Positions 29,846-38,946 are shown, numbered from the stretch's first letter. The stretch: 64,000 nt of DNA from D2472 sp964275585 (GCA_964275585.1 CAXYCJ010000015.1:186001-250000); one strand, 5' to 3'. Program-made: numbers and translations. Notes: generated by a model from the sequence alone, not told the origin.

Positions 29846-32056
29846 ATGAAAATCAATAAATATGCATTCATTATATTGGGTGCACTAATGGTAAACACTG
29901 CATTTGCAGATGAGATAGAAGAGGTCATAGTGTCATCTTCTCTAATAGATAGTGCTGCAAGTGAGATAGGCAATCCACTTCATGTAGTTTCTGGCAAAGA
30001 TATTTCCAATGAAGCAACACAAAGTCTTGGCGAAACCTTGGATGATTTACTGGGAGTTACATCTGCTGATTATGGTTCTGGAATTGGGCAACCAATTATT
30101 AGGGGTATGTCAGGATCTAGGGTAAAGATACTCGACAACAGTTTAGTGAATCGAGATGTTTCTGGGCTTGGAGCAGATCATATTAATGATATTGATTTGT
30201 CTAATGTTCAACAAATTGAAGTTATTCGAGGACCATCGTCTCTACTTTATACAAATGGAACAATTGGAGGAATTATTAATGTTGTTGATAATTCTATTGC
30301 TCAGAATGATATTGAAAGGAAAGTCAAGATTGGTCTTGAATCTCAATCTGTGAATGATGGGGATACTCAGAGTATTTTTGTTCAAGACAGATTTAACAAC
30401 ATAAATCTCACCTTTGCATACAAAGATTCTTCTTTTGGAAATTTTGATGTGCCAAATGGAGCTGTTATTCATATGGAAGAAGAGCACCATGACGAGGATG
30501 AAGATCATGATGAGCACGAAGAAAATTTAGGATACCTAGATAACTCTGATTTTAAATCAGAGTCTATGAAATTTGGAGCCTCCACGAATGGTGACTGGGG
30601 CTACCTGGGATTTTCTGTTGCTAACATTGAAAGTCTCTACGGAATTCCTTTTCATGGCGAGGAGCATGAGGAAGAGCATGGAGAAGAAGAGGAAGAAGAA
30701 GGCCATGACGAACACGAAGGCGAGAGAATATTCTCTACGACAGATTCAGACAAATTTGATCTCAGAGGGTCTTTTAACCTTGCAGACAGTTCCGTAAACA
30801 AGATCGATTTTTTTATCAGAGACAGTGACTACATCCTAACTGAGCAGCATGCAGAAGAAGAGGAGCATGAAGAAGAAGGTCATGACGAGCATGAAGGTCA
30901 CGCCGAAGGACCGACTTCCTTTACAAATGAGGCTTTAGAAGCAGGACTTATTTTTGATCTATCTAATGAACGATTATCTCAGAAATTTGCCTTGAATTTT
31001 GTCAAGGAAGATACTTCTGTGCTTGGAGCAGAAGCATTCATGAATCCTGCATCAAGAGATGAGCTTACATTTGGTTATTTTGCTTCTCAAGAAGTTAATG
31101 ATTTCCATTTGGATTTTGGAATTAGATTAGATCTTATTGACAATAAAGGTTCAATTTCTGAAGCTCATGAAGAAGAAGAGCACCATGACGAAGATGAAGA
31201 TCATGATGAAGACCATGATGAGCATGAGGAAGAAATGGAAACCTCTTTTTACGATAAATCATTTGATAATTCCAGCATTGCTTTTTCTATTGGTAAATCA
31301 TTGAATGATTTCATTGATTTAGATGTAGGATTTGCAAGCGTTGAGAGAGCTCCATCTTCAATAGAGCTATTTATGAACGGAGCTCACTTGGCAACAGGTA
31401 GATTTGAAGTCGGCAATGCAAGCTTAAACTCAGAAAAATCCAACAACGTAGACATTACTTTGAGTTTTAATAATGGAGGGTTCTTTGCTTCAGCAACTCT
31501 ATTTAAAAATGAAGTAGATAATTACATTTACTTACAAGATGAAACCGAAGAAGAGCATGAAGAGCATGAAGAAGGGCATGAAGAGCATGCAGGTTTAATT
31601 CTCTCAAACTATCTTCAGCAAGATGCTGAACTAGATGGCTATGAAATTGAATTTGGTAATTCCATGGATATAGGCTCTGGAGAACTTACTCTTTCATTTG
31701 GTAGAGATGAAACTTCTGGAAAATTTTCAAGTGGCGGCAATATTCCAAGATTGAACCCAGCTCGAAATATCTTAAAACTAAAATATGCCCAAGATGACAT
31801 GAGCCTTGGTATTAATTTTAAAGATGTTGAAAAGCAAAATGATATTGGAACCAACGAGACCGTTACCAATGCTTATCAAATGTTAAATGTAAAATTAACT
31901 AAGACTTTTGATTTCGGCAACCAGGGTAAGTTAGCACTTTCCTTATTTGGCAATAATATGCTTGATGAGGCCGCAAGAAATCATGCGTCATTTGTTAAAA
32001 ATGAGGTTCCATTACCTGGCAGAAATTATGGCCTGAGATTCAATTTAGAATTTTAA
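29846..32056 (+). CDS. TonB-dependent outer-membrane receptor, His-rich, ZnuD-like (probable zinc uptake)
   Basis: Outer-membrane active importer of 736 residues. A signal peptide ends near Ala21. The plug domain follows, with a TonB-box-like EEVIVSS, LLGVTSADYGSG, PIIRGMSGSRVKIL and VEVIRGPSSLLYTNG-type phrases, and the beta-barrel ends in an aromatic residue (RFNLEF). Five clusters of His, Asp and Glu interrupt the barrel near residues 210-227, 270-293, 332-354, 438-464 and 565-583, where extracellular loops are expected. His-rich loops are a hallmark of the zinc receptor ZnuD; here they are more numerous and very acidic. Zinc is the best guess; other divalent metals are possible. The perfect AGGAGG Shine-Dalgarno is held in a hairpin (29786-29840). 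No clear Zur box was found. Confidence 0.82.
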   Translation: MKINKYAFIILGALMVNTAFADEIEEVIVSSSLIDSAASEIGNPLHVVSGKDISNEATQSLGETLDDLLGVTSADYGSGIGQPIIRGMSGSRVKILDNSLVNRDVSGLGADHINDIDLSNVQQIEVIRGPSSLLYTNGTIGGIINVVDNSIAQNDIERKVKIGLESQSVNDGDTQSIFVQDRFNNINLTFAYKDSSFGNFDVPNGAVIHMEEEHHDEDEDHDEHEENLGYLDNSDFKSESMKFGASTNGDWGYLGFSVANIESLYGIPFHGEEHEEEHGEEEEEEGHDEHEGERIFSTTDSDKFDLRGSFNLADSSVNKIDFFIRDSDYILTEQHAEEEEHEEEGHDEHEGHAEGPTSFTNEALEAGLIFDLSNERLSQKFALNFVKEDTSVLGAEAFMNPASRDELTFGYFASQEVNDFHLDFGIRLDLIDNKGSISEAHEEEEHHDEDEDHDEDHDEHEEEMETSFYDKSFDNSSIAFSIGKSLNDFIDLDVGFASVERAPSSIELFMNGAHLATGRFEVGNASLNSEKSNNVDITLSFNNGGFFASATLFKNEVDNYIYLQDETEEEHEEHEEGHEEHAGLILSNYLQQDAELDGYEIEFGNSMDIGSGELTLSFGRDETSGKFSSGGNIPRLNPARNILKLKYAQDDMSLGINFKDVEKQNDIGTNETVTNAYQMLNVKLTKTFDFGNQGKLALSLFGNNMLDEAARNHASFVKNEVPLPGRNYGLRFNLEF

Positions 32057-32168
32057 TTCTTTAATCTCAATTATTCGTAAAGTTGAAAACCGTCACCCGG
32101 CGGTTTTCGAGGCTTTCAAAGTGACAGAATTTATATAAACTGCGATACATTACTTAAATTTAATTTTT
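32057..32168 (+). terminator. Gap between the two TonB receptor genes with a probable terminator hairpin
   Basis: The 112-bp gap contains GAAAACCG (32085-32092), an 8-nt loop TCACCCGG, and CGGTTTTC (32101-32108), a perfect 8-bp stem whose right arm includes a short T run. No long T tract follows, so termination may be partial. A TATATAAA-type A/T run near 32132 could hold the promoter for the next gene. Confidence 0.45.
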
Positions 32169-34751
32169 ATGAGCAGTAGATTTTTACCAGCCATCCTTAT
32201 ATATTTTTCAGCAATTAACTTTGTACTCGCAAGCGAAACAGAAGAGGTAATTTCTGTTGCATCTTATATAGAGTCGTCAGAGCTCAATGCATCTCCGGTT
32301 GATATTATTTCTTCTGAAGAGTTTAAAGATTTAAGGGTTTCCACTGTTGCTGAACTGAGTAAGTATCTCAGCGTTTCTTCAGGATCTCATTTTCAAACCA
32401 ATGCCTTGGATGGAGTAGATCAGGGCATGTCTTCAATTACATTGCGAGGACTGGATCATGCCTCAACATTAGTTTTAATAAATAAAAAACGTCAAACTCA
32501 TTCGGGTACGCCCTCTCATGAGGGAGAGGGTTATATTGATGTAAATATTATCCCTGAGATTGCATTGGAGCGCATAGAAATTTTAAAAGATGGTGCAACA
32601 TCTCTGTATGGATCAGACGCTGTTGCGGGTGTAATTAATTTTCATACCTATCATGCGTTTGATGGCTTGAGAGTTTCTGTATCCAGCCAGAAAACTTCTA
32701 ACTACAATCAAACAGATAATTCTTTGGGTGCTCTCTATGGCGGTAATGCTTTTGATGGAAATTTCGTAGTTGCCCTGAGTGCTTTGAATAGATCTCCACT
32801 CAATGCTAGCGAGATTCCAAAGATTGCTGAGTTAGGATTAAGCGGCCTTGGAAATAGCTTTAAGATTACAGCAAGCGACGTATTAATCTCAGGGCCCTAT
32901 GCAGGAAGTTATTCTCAAAATCAAACTATTCCTGATCCAAGCTGCATTGATAATGGCGGGGTAATTGCTGGGCCTAGATGCAAGTTTCTTTATGGGGAAA
33001 GATTTAATATAGTCAATGATGAGGATCATTTAAAAGGTTACTTTCATTTTGAGAGACCTGGTGCAGCAGCGGATTACTCAATGACATTGTTAGTGGCTTC
33101 TGTCGATGTAAATGACAATCCTCAATCTCCATCTTACCCAGCCTTATCATACCTATCTAAGAAAATTTTTCCGGGGCAGGGGGGCAGCCCGTTTAATGTG
33201 CCGGTGATTTGGTATGGAAGACCATTGGGCTCAGCATTCCCATCACCAAATTCTCCCAAAGCTATTTCACAATATCATTTCAGCAATAGCTTAATGTTTG
33301 ATCTTTCAGAAGATTTAAATTTTGAATTGTCCGTTACTGCTAGTGAACATGAGAATAAGCACATACGGCCAGATACTATTGAATCAAGATTTGAGGCAGC
33401 TATCCTGGGACAAGGTGGACTTGGCGGCAATGAGCAATGGAATATATTCCTACCGTTAGAGAATTCTTCCAGCTTGATTAGTTTCATTAAAGGGTCTGAA
33501 ACTTCGATTAAAACTGGCAGCCTTATCTCTCTTGATGGAGTTTTAACAGGTCAAAATAATGGAATTGATTTTGCATTAGGCTTTCAATTTAACTCCGAAG
33601 ATCTTCAAATTAATTATTCTGAAGGAAGCAGGGCAACATTTGATTTAGATGGCAAGCTTACTAAAGGAGCTGACTTGCTATTTCTAGGCGGAGGGAAAAA
33701 TGTAAATACTAGTAGAGATAAGCAAGCTATTTTTTTTGAAACAAATACAAAATTTTTAGAAAAACTAGATATTATTTTATCTGGTCGATATGAAAAACTG
33801 GAAAATGAGTCATCTTTTGATCCAAAATTTTCTTTTAAGTATTCTACTTCAGATAGATTTTTGATTAGAGGCTCCATTGGCACTTCATTTACTTCTCCTT
33901 CAATGGCTCAAATGTTCTCATCAGAAATACAGCTAGGAAGCGTTAGAGATATTAATAATTCTCCATTTATACGACTCGCGCTATTAGGTAACTCAAACTT
34001 AAAGCCTGCAACTTCTAAAAATTTGAATCTTGGGTTTATTTGGAGTATCTCAAATGCAATGGATATTACTGTTGATTATTGGGCCATCGATTATAAAGAT
34101 AGAATTGAGGTAGAGAGCGCTCAGGTTTTGCTAAACAACAATCCTAATGGTCCCAGGATCACAAGAAATCAATTTGGAGAATTAATAGCCGTGAGTACTT
34201 CATATTTCAACGAAGAAACAACAGAAGTAAAAGGATTGGATATTGAACTCAATGTTTTTAAATCTTCCCAATATGGTGATTTCAGCTATACAGTTAAAGC
34301 AACCGAATTATCTGAGTTTCTAACGCCAGAACACCATGATGGAGAAGAGCATTTGATCATGGTCAATCGTGTTGGCAAGTTCAATTATGATGCTCATACT
34401 CACTCTTTACCAAAATTAAGACTGAACACTTTTCTAAGCTGGGCAATGAATGATCTAACGCTTGGAATGAACTCAAGGTATCTTGATGGGTATTCAAATG
34501 AACGTCCCATATCCTCGTCTGCAGTTAGCCTGGGCTATACCAATCAAATTAAGTCATTGCTCGTTCATGATTTCTCTATCACAAAATCTTTTGAATTATC
34601 CCAAGGAACTCTTGAGATAGGATTGGGCGTGATGAATGCATTTGATAAAAAAGCTCCATTACTTTATGACGCTCCAGATTTTAGCTTTGATACAAGAGTG
34701 CATGATCCAAGAGGTCGTTTGATCAATTTTACAGCTGAGCTAAACTTATAA
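32169..34751 (+). CDS. TonB-dependent outer-membrane receptor, substrate unknown
   Basis: An 860-residue receptor. A signal peptide ends near Ala21, followed by a TonB-box-like TEEVISV and a plug domain: SPVDIISSEEFKDLRVSTVA, SITLRGLDHASTLVLIN, and VEILKDGATSLYGSDAVAGV-type phrases. This phrase set (R-G-L ... L-V-L-(I/V)-(D/N)-(K/G)-(K/R)-R) is typical of large receptors annotated for iron-siderophore or organic nutrient uptake. The barrel includes the GSIGTSFTSPSMAQM segment and ends in L-N-L. A small EHHDGEEH cluster is present, but not the multiple His-rich loops of its neighbour. No Shine-Dalgarno is seen before the ATG. The substrate cannot be deduced. Confidence 0.85.
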   Translation: MSSRFLPAILIYFSAINFVLASETEEVISVASYIESSELNASPVDIISSEEFKDLRVSTVAELSKYLSVSSGSHFQTNALDGVDQGMSSITLRGLDHASTLVLINKKRQTHSGTPSHEGEGYIDVNIIPEIALERIEILKDGATSLYGSDAVAGVINFHTYHAFDGLRVSVSSQKTSNYNQTDNSLGALYGGNAFDGNFVVALSALNRSPLNASEIPKIAELGLSGLGNSFKITASDVLISGPYAGSYSQNQTIPDPSCIDNGGVIAGPRCKFLYGERFNIVNDEDHLKGYFHFERPGAAADYSMTLLVASVDVNDNPQSPSYPALSYLSKKIFPGQGGSPFNVPVIWYGRPLGSAFPSPNSPKAISQYHFSNSLMFDLSEDLNFELSVTASEHENKHIRPDTIESRFEAAILGQGGLGGNEQWNIFLPLENSSSLISFIKGSETSIKTGSLISLDGVLTGQNNGIDFALGFQFNSEDLQINYSEGSRATFDLDGKLTKGADLLFLGGGKNVNTSRDKQAIFFETNTKFLEKLDIILSGRYEKLENESSFDPKFSFKYSTSDRFLIRGSIGTSFTSPSMAQMFSSEIQLGSVRDINNSPFIRLALLGNSNLKPATSKNLNLGFIWSISNAMDITVDYWAIDYKDRIEVESAQVLLNNNPNGPRITRNQFGELIAVSTSYFNEETTEVKGLDIELNVFKSSQYGDFSYTVKATELSEFLTPEHHDGEEHLIMVNRVGKFNYDAHTHSLPKLRLNTFLSWAMNDLTLGMNSRYLDGYSNERPISSSAVSLGYTNQIKSLLVHDFSITKSFELSQGTLEIGLGVMNAFDKKAPLLYDAPDFSFDTRVHDPRGRLINFTAELNL

Positions 34752-34788
34752 GCACGTTTAATAATACTACTTTTGTAGGAGAGTTAAT

Positions 34789-35304
34789 ATGAGAATAAAT
34801 TTAGACAAAGCAGACGGCTCTTTAATGACTGGGCCCGGCGATCTTTATGCTAAAGAGATTGCTGGAGCAGGCAATGCATTTGCCTATGCAATATACGAGC
34901 ACAGTTCACTTCCATTAAGAGTGTTTGAAGCAGGTAGAATTGCAACTGCAATGATTAATGGGTGCAAAATTTGCATGAACTGGCAATCTAAAAGAGACAT
35001 CCATCAAATGGGCATTGTTGGCGGTGTAACCGACAACGGAGAAGCCCCTGATGATAGCTTTTACTCAAATCTGCTTAACGATAATTTAGAAGATCTGAGT
35101 GCACAGGAACTATTTGCAGTTCAGTTTGCAAGAGCTATGGGAACAGACCCACAGAAATTAGCAAAAGATGAACAATTTTGGGCTCAAGTAAAAGAGGTTT
35201 TTACTGACGCAGAAATTACCGATTTAACATACTGTATTGCAGGCTGGATGGGCATGGGACGAGCGGCGCATGTTCTTGGCCTGGACGGCAACTGTTCAAT
35301 TTAA
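34789..35304 (+). CDS. AhpD-like / carboxymuconolactone decarboxylase family protein
   Basis: A 171-residue all-helical protein. The motif NGCKICMNWQSKRD places the redox pair at Cys59 and Cys62, followed by the K/H-x-x-x region of the AhpD-like active site. The C-terminal half (FTDAEITDLTYCIAGWMGMGRAAHVLGL) matches the usual second helix pair. Members act as alkylhydroperoxidase-like reductases or have unknown roles; a carboxymuconolactone decarboxylase function is unlikely with this CxxC. It has a good GTAGGAGAG ribosome binding site 37 bp after the second TonB receptor. Confidence 0.8.
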   Translation: MRINLDKADGSLMTGPGDLYAKEIAGAGNAFAYAIYEHSSLPLRVFEAGRIATAMINGCKICMNWQSKRDIHQMGIVGGVTDNGEAPDDSFYSNLLNDNLEDLSAQELFAVQFARAMGTDPQKLAKDEQFWAQVKEVFTDAEITDLTYCIAGWMGMGRAAHVLGLDGNCSI

Positions 35305-35411
35305 GCTGAACTTGGAATCTGATGATTTTTAAAGCCTTGAACATCCCTATATTTGAGCAAGCATACTTTTACTGATATTGTTAAAAGAGTTTTATTTTTA
35401 TATGTACTTGC

Positions 35412-35768
35412 ATGAACAAATCTTTTGCTAAATTTTTAATGTATGTCACTGGACTTTATGCTTTGCTTGGCTACATTTTTATTTCAATATGGGCCGTAGG
35501 CATTATGTTGAGTTTATTGTTGGGTGAGGTGGCTTTTTTAGAGTCCCTCCTTCCAAATATGATGAGCCTTATTGAAACATTAATAATGAGTGGAATCGTT
35601 GGTTTTATTACATTAACAGTTTTCGTGGGACAGTTCTTTTTTGCCTATCACGCATCCAATGTATTTAAAAGACTTAGTACAGTAGATTCATCATACACAA
35701 CAAAGGAACGGGAGGAATATTTTACCTATCTGGTCCTAGTAGCACTCGTGGTTATTTATTTAATTTGA
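35412..35768 (+). CDS. Small hypothetical membrane protein
   Basis: A 118-residue protein with at least three hydrophobic segments: about residues 8-36 (FLMYVTGLYALLGYIFISIW and on), 50-78 (LIETLIMSGIVGFITLTVFV) and 106-118 (VLVALVVIYLI), with charged linkers (KRLSTVDSSYTTKEREEY). I recognise no family. The preceding 107 bp contain no clear gene or RNA; an A/T-rich TTTTATATG may serve as a -10 element. It ends 11 bp before the tRNA-Thr gene, which runs on the opposite strand. Membership of the inner membrane is a safe inference; function is unknown. Confidence 0.55.
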   Translation: MNKSFAKFLMYVTGLYALLGYIFISIWAVGIMLSLLLGEVAFLESLLPNMMSLIETLIMSGIVGFITLTVFVGQFFFAYHASNVFKRLSTVDSSYTTKEREEYFTYLVLVALVVIYLI

Positions 35769-35779
35769 CCAAGGGAAGA

Positions 35780-35855
<76 letters not shown>

Positions 35856-35921
35856 AAGGTCGGAATTTTACAATATTAAAACCCATCATGGAAGTTGTGA
35901 AGGAACCTCTTTTTTGTATGC

Positions 35922-36479
35922 CTAGGCTTTATCGAATGAACACCCAGTCCCGCCAATCCCACAATAACCGTTTGGATTTTTATCAAGATATTGTTGGTGA
36001 TATTCTTCTGCTAAATAATACTCTTGCAGGACTTTTATCTCGGTGGTGATATTTCCATAACCTGCATTAAGTAGATTTTCTTGGTACTGTTGACAAGTTT
36101 TTTTGGCTACCCCTAAGTCATTATCATTATCACAAAAACATGCTGAGCGATATTGAGTGCCAATATCATTGCCTTGTCTATTTCCTTGAGTGGGATCATG
36201 GCATTCCCAAAATATTTTTAGCAGTTCTTGTAAAGAAATGATTACAGAATCAAATTGAATTTTGACAACTTCAGTGTGGCCAGTAGACCCTGAGCACACT
36301 GATTCATATGTTGGATCTGCTGCATTCCCACCCGCATAACCAACTGAGGTCATTTCCACTCCTGGAAGAGACCAAAATTTTTTTTCTACTCCCCAGAAGC
36401 ATCCCGCTCCTAAAATAATTGAACTTGAAAAATCACTAGATCCATATTCAATAGGCTTATTAAAAATTGTGTGTTGCAT
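35922..36479 (-). CDS. msrA: Peptide-methionine (S)-S-oxide reductase
   Basis: Repairs oxidised methionine (S-sulfoxide) in proteins. I take the start at ATG 36479 (185 residues), because the longer frame from 36509 would overlap the end of birA and the family body begins shortly after. The catalytic motif GCFWG puts the nucleophile at Cys27. The substrate-binding phrases GYAGGNAADPTYESVCSGST and GHTEVVKIQFD, and the H-D-P-T-Q-x-N-R-Q-G-N-D segment, are intact. A C-terminal GTGCSF provides a possible recycling Cys. It lies just downstream of birA on the same strand. Confidence 0.95.
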   Translation of the reverse strand: MQHTIFNKPIEYGSSDFSSSIILGAGCFWGVEKKFWSLPGVEMTSVGYAGGNAADPTYESVCSGSTGHTEVVKIQFDSVIISLQELLKIFWECHDPTQGNRQGNDIGTQYRSACFCDNDNDLGVAKKTCQQYQENLLNAGYGNITTEIKVLQEYYLAEEYHQQYLDKNPNGYCGIGGTGCSFDKA

Positions 36480-36484
36480 GATAT

Positions 36485-37231
36485 TTAATATAGTCCTGTA
36501 ATTGAGCATTCTCCAGAGCTAATAGCCTGGGTACCATTAATTGTTTCAAGCACCATTTTACCCTCATTATCGACACCTCTAAAAACTCCTGTAATTTTTT
36601 TTTGAGAATTTGTCTGAATATTGATTTCTTGATTTTGATGCATGCATCTATTCTCCCAAGCTTCCTGCCAATCAGAATAGCCATGTTCTTGATAAGTAAT
36701 TATTTTTTTTAGAATAGTATTAATAAGTTTCTCTCTTGGAAGAATATCTGCTAGTTTGCCTATATCACCCCACCAAGATTCTTTTTTTGGTATTGAGTAA
36801 TTCACGCCTATACCAATTGTAAGCTCAATATTTTCTTGCTCTATTTCAGACTCAATCAGAATTCCACAAATTTTTTTCTTTTTCAGTAGGACATCATTAG
36901 GCCATTTCAATTGAGCATTTATTTTCTGCCCCGAAGCTTCATCAAGGGCTTCGGCTACCAACAATCCTACTATTAAACTTAGGGCAGGGGCCATAGATTT
37001 CGCCTGATACTTTATGCTCAAGTATATATTTCCACTCTCAGGACTATGCCATGATTTACCATGCCTACCTTTTCCTGCTGTTTGCTGTTCAGAAAGAACG
37101 ATTAAAAATGGTTTTTCTAGCTGAGTTTTTCTAGCGAATACATTAGTCGAATCAATGGTTTCAAAAAAATAAATGTCTAAGTTATCCTGATTTAACCCAT
37201 TTAAAACATCATTTTCAATTAATTTGCTCAA
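36485..37231 (-). CDS. birA: Biotin-protein ligase (monofunctional BirA)
   Basis: Attaches biotin to the acetyl-CoA carboxylase carrier protein. It has 248 residues and consists of the catalytic and C-terminal domains only. The biotinyl-AMP loop GKGRHGKS is at residues 53-60 (G-R-G-R-x-G in E. coli). The segment QLKWPNDVLLKKKKICGILIE holds the catalytic Lys region, and an SH3-like C-terminal domain follows (VFRGVDNEGKMVLE). The N-terminal winged-helix of E. coli BirA (321 residues) is absent, so it should not act as the bio operon repressor. birA next to the tRNA/tuf cluster is conserved in gammaproteobacteria. Confidence 0.93.
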   Translation of the reverse strand: MSKLIENDVLNGLNQDNLDIYFFETIDSTNVFARKTQLEKPFLIVLSEQQTAGKGRHGKSWHSPESGNIYLSIKYQAKSMAPALSLIVGLLVAEALDEASGQKINAQLKWPNDVLLKKKKICGILIESEIEQENIELTIGIGVNYSIPKKESWWGDIGKLADILPREKLINTILKKIITYQEHGYSDWQEAWENRCMHQNQEINIQTNSQKKITGVFRGVDNEGKMVLETINGTQAISSGECSITGLY

Positions 37232-37290
37232 GTTCTTAATAATATAGTTGACTTCGTTGCATTCTAGAACAAAAATAGCAACCTTGATAT

Positions 37291-37375
37291 GGAGGAGTGG
37301 CCGAGTGGTTAAAGGCGGCAGACTGTAAATCTGTTCTCTACGAGTACGTTGGTTCGAATCCAGCCTCCTCCACCA
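37291..37375 (+). tRNA. tyrU: tRNA-Tyr (anticodon GUA), CCA encoded
   Basis: A type II tRNA of 85 nt. The acceptor GGAGGAG pairs with CTCCTCC, with discriminator A and encoded CCA. The anticodon loop is CTGTAAA (GUA, reading UAC/UAU), with a long variable arm and T-arm GTTGG ... CCAGC. A possible promoter TTGACT (37248-37253) with a weak -10 at 37271 lies upstream. It is the equivalent of E. coli tyrU upstream of tufB. Confidence 0.96.
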
Positions 37376-37403
37376 TTCATATTAATATTTACCGTAAAAA
37401 AGG

Positions 37404-37432
37404 TTGAGTTTATCGATTTTTAAAGAGATAAT
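37404..37432 (+). promoter_or_regulatory. Predicted promoter of tRNA-Thr(GGU)-tuf
   Basis: TTGAGT (37404-37409), 17-bp spacer, GATAAT (37427-37432, 5 of 6 matches), followed by a GC-rich ACGCCACC discriminator, as in stringently controlled promoters. It lies in the 89-bp gap between tRNA-Tyr and tRNA-Thr. Confidence 0.65.
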
Positions 37433-37464
37433 ACGCCACCTTAAATTTGGATGCTGTAATACGG

Positions 37465-37539
37465 GCTCATATAGCTCAGCGGTAGAGCACTTGCTTGGTA
37501 AGTAAGAGGTCACCGGTTCAAGTCCGGTTATGAGCTCCA
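37465..37539 (+). tRNA. thrT: tRNA-Thr (anticodon GGU), CCA encoded
   Basis: 75 nt. The acceptor GCTCATA pairs with TATGAGC, with encoded CCA. The anticodon loop TTGGTAA gives GGU (reading ACC/ACU), with anticodon stem CTTGC/GTAAG and T-arm CACCGG ... CCGGTT. The discriminator base is T (U73), whereas E. coli thrT has A. It is immediately upstream of tuf, as thrT is in E. coli. The tRNA-Gly that lies between Tyr and Thr in E. coli is absent here. Confidence 0.94.
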
Positions 37540-37586
37540 TTTAGTAAGGTAAATTTTAGAGTAATTTCAAAATAGAGAGGCAAGAA

Positions 37587-38777
37587 ATGGCTAGAGAAAA
37601 ATACGAAAGAACGTTACCCCATGTAAACGTGGGAACAATTGGTCACGTTGACCATGGTAAAACCACCCTAACTGCTGCTTTAACTAAGGTTGCGTCTGAG
37701 GTTTATGGTGGTGAGATTGTAGATTTTGCAAATATTGATAATGCTCCAGAGGAAAGAGAGCGTGGCATTACTATTGCAACATCACACGTTGAGTATGTTT
37801 CAACTTTAAGACATTACGCTCACGTTGATTGCCCAGGACATGCCGATTATGTAAAAAATATGATTACTGGAGCTGCTCAGATGGATGGAGCTATTTTAGT
37901 TGTCAGCGCAGCTGATGGCCCAATGCCACAAACAAGAGAGCATATTCTTCTTGCTAAGCAAGTTGGCGTGCCAAAAATTGTTGTCTATCTTAACAAAGCA
38001 GACCAAGTTGATGATGCTGAGCTTCAAGAGTTGGTTGAGATGGAAGTTAGAGAATTATTAGATATGTATGACTTCCCGGGCGACGATACTCCAATTATTG
38101 TTGGAAGCGCCTTAAAAGCTCTTGAAGGTGATACTTCTGAGATTGGAGTTCCCTCTGTACAAAAATTAATTGAAGCATTGGATTCATTTGTACCAGAGCC
38201 AGTTAGGGAGATTGAAAAACCTTTCTTAATGCCAGTTGAAGATGTTTTCACAATTTCAGGTCGAGGAACTGTTGTTACAGGCAGAATTGAGCAAGGGATC
38301 GTTAAAACTGGTGATCCGTTAGAGATTGTTGGTATAACAGATACAACAAAAACAACTTGTACTGGCGTTGAAATGTTCAGAAAATCATTAGACGAAGGTC
38401 GTGCTGGGGAGAATTGTGGAGTTCTTCTAAGAGGTGTTGAAAGAGATGAAGTTGAAAGAGGTCAAGTTTTGAGTGCCCCAGGGTCTATCAATCCGCACAC
38501 TGAATTTGAAGCAGAGATCTATGTTTTAAGCAAAGAAGAGGGCGGAAGACATACTCCTTTCTTTAGTAACTATAGACCTCAATTCTATTTTAGAACTACA
38601 GATGTTACTGGTGCATGTGTATTACCTGAGGGCGTAGAAATGGTTATGCCTGGTGATAACATAAAAATGACAGTTACATTGATTGCTCCAATTGCGATGG
38701 AAGATGGTTTGAAATTTGCGATTAGAGAAGGCGGAAGAACAGTCGGAGCTGGTGTAGTTGCCAAGATTATTAAGTAA
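37587..38777 (+). CDS. tuf: Translation elongation factor Tu
   Basis: GTPase that delivers aminoacyl-tRNA to the ribosome. It has 396 residues, close to E. coli (394). The G1 P-loop GHVDHGKT is at residues 19-26, G3 is DCPGH, G4 is NKAD and G5 is the SAL motif (GSALKAL). Domains 2 and 3 follow with the typical GRGTVVTGRIEQG and YRPQFYFRTTDVTG segments. It is placed between tRNA-Thr and tRNA-Trp, corresponding to E. coli tufB. The usual second copy after fusA is missing, so this may be the only tuf gene. It has a GAGAGGCAAG ribosome binding site and a terminator follows. Confidence 0.98.
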   Translation: MAREKYERTLPHVNVGTIGHVDHGKTTLTAALTKVASEVYGGEIVDFANIDNAPEERERGITIATSHVEYVSTLRHYAHVDCPGHADYVKNMITGAAQMDGAILVVSAADGPMPQTREHILLAKQVGVPKIVVYLNKADQVDDAELQELVEMEVRELLDMYDFPGDDTPIIVGSALKALEGDTSEIGVPSVQKLIEALDSFVPEPVREIEKPFLMPVEDVFTISGRGTVVTGRIEQGIVKTGDPLEIVGITDTTKTTCTGVEMFRKSLDEGRAGENCGVLLRGVERDEVERGQVLSAPGSINPHTEFEAEIYVLSKEEGGRHTPFFSNYRPQFYFRTTDVTGACVLPEGVEMVMPGDNIKMTVTLIAPIAMEDGLKFAIREGGRTVGAGVVAKIIK

Positions 38778-38796
38778 TTAAACAATTTTACAATTG

Positions 38797-38822
38797 TGCC
38801 GAGATTAACGCTCGGCATTTTT
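38797..38822 (+). terminator. Rho-independent terminator after tuf
   Basis: TGCCGAG (38797-38803), a 7-nt loop, CTCGGCA (38811-38817), then TTTTT. It separates tuf from tRNA-Trp and secE, although readthrough may supply part of that transcript. Confidence 0.85.
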
Positions 38823-38847
38823 GTCTCTATTTATAGGAGAACAATTT

Positions 38848-38923
38848 AGGCCAGTAGCTCAACTGGTAGAGCGACGGTCTCCAAAACCGTAGGTTGGGGG
38901 TTCAAGTCCCTCCTGGCCTGCCA
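38848..38923 (+). tRNA. trpT: tRNA-Trp (anticodon CCA), CCA encoded
   Basis: 76 nt. The acceptor AGGCCAG pairs with CTGGCCT, with discriminator G and encoded CCA. The D-arm is GCTC ... GAGC. The anticodon loop CTCCAAA gives CCA (reading UGG), stem ACGGT/ACCGT. The T-arm is GGGGG ... CCCTC. It lies 23 bp before secE; a tRNA-Trp between tuf and secE is common outside the Enterobacterales. Confidence 0.96.
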
Positions 38924-38946
38924 CGGAGCTGGTTTAAAGAAGAAAT

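Noticed and set aside
30472..31590. Repeated GAAGAAGAGCATGA-like motifs that could suggest a repeat array or CRISPR
   Set aside because: They are codons for His/Glu/Asp-rich loops of one continuous receptor gene, irregularly spaced and without spacers.
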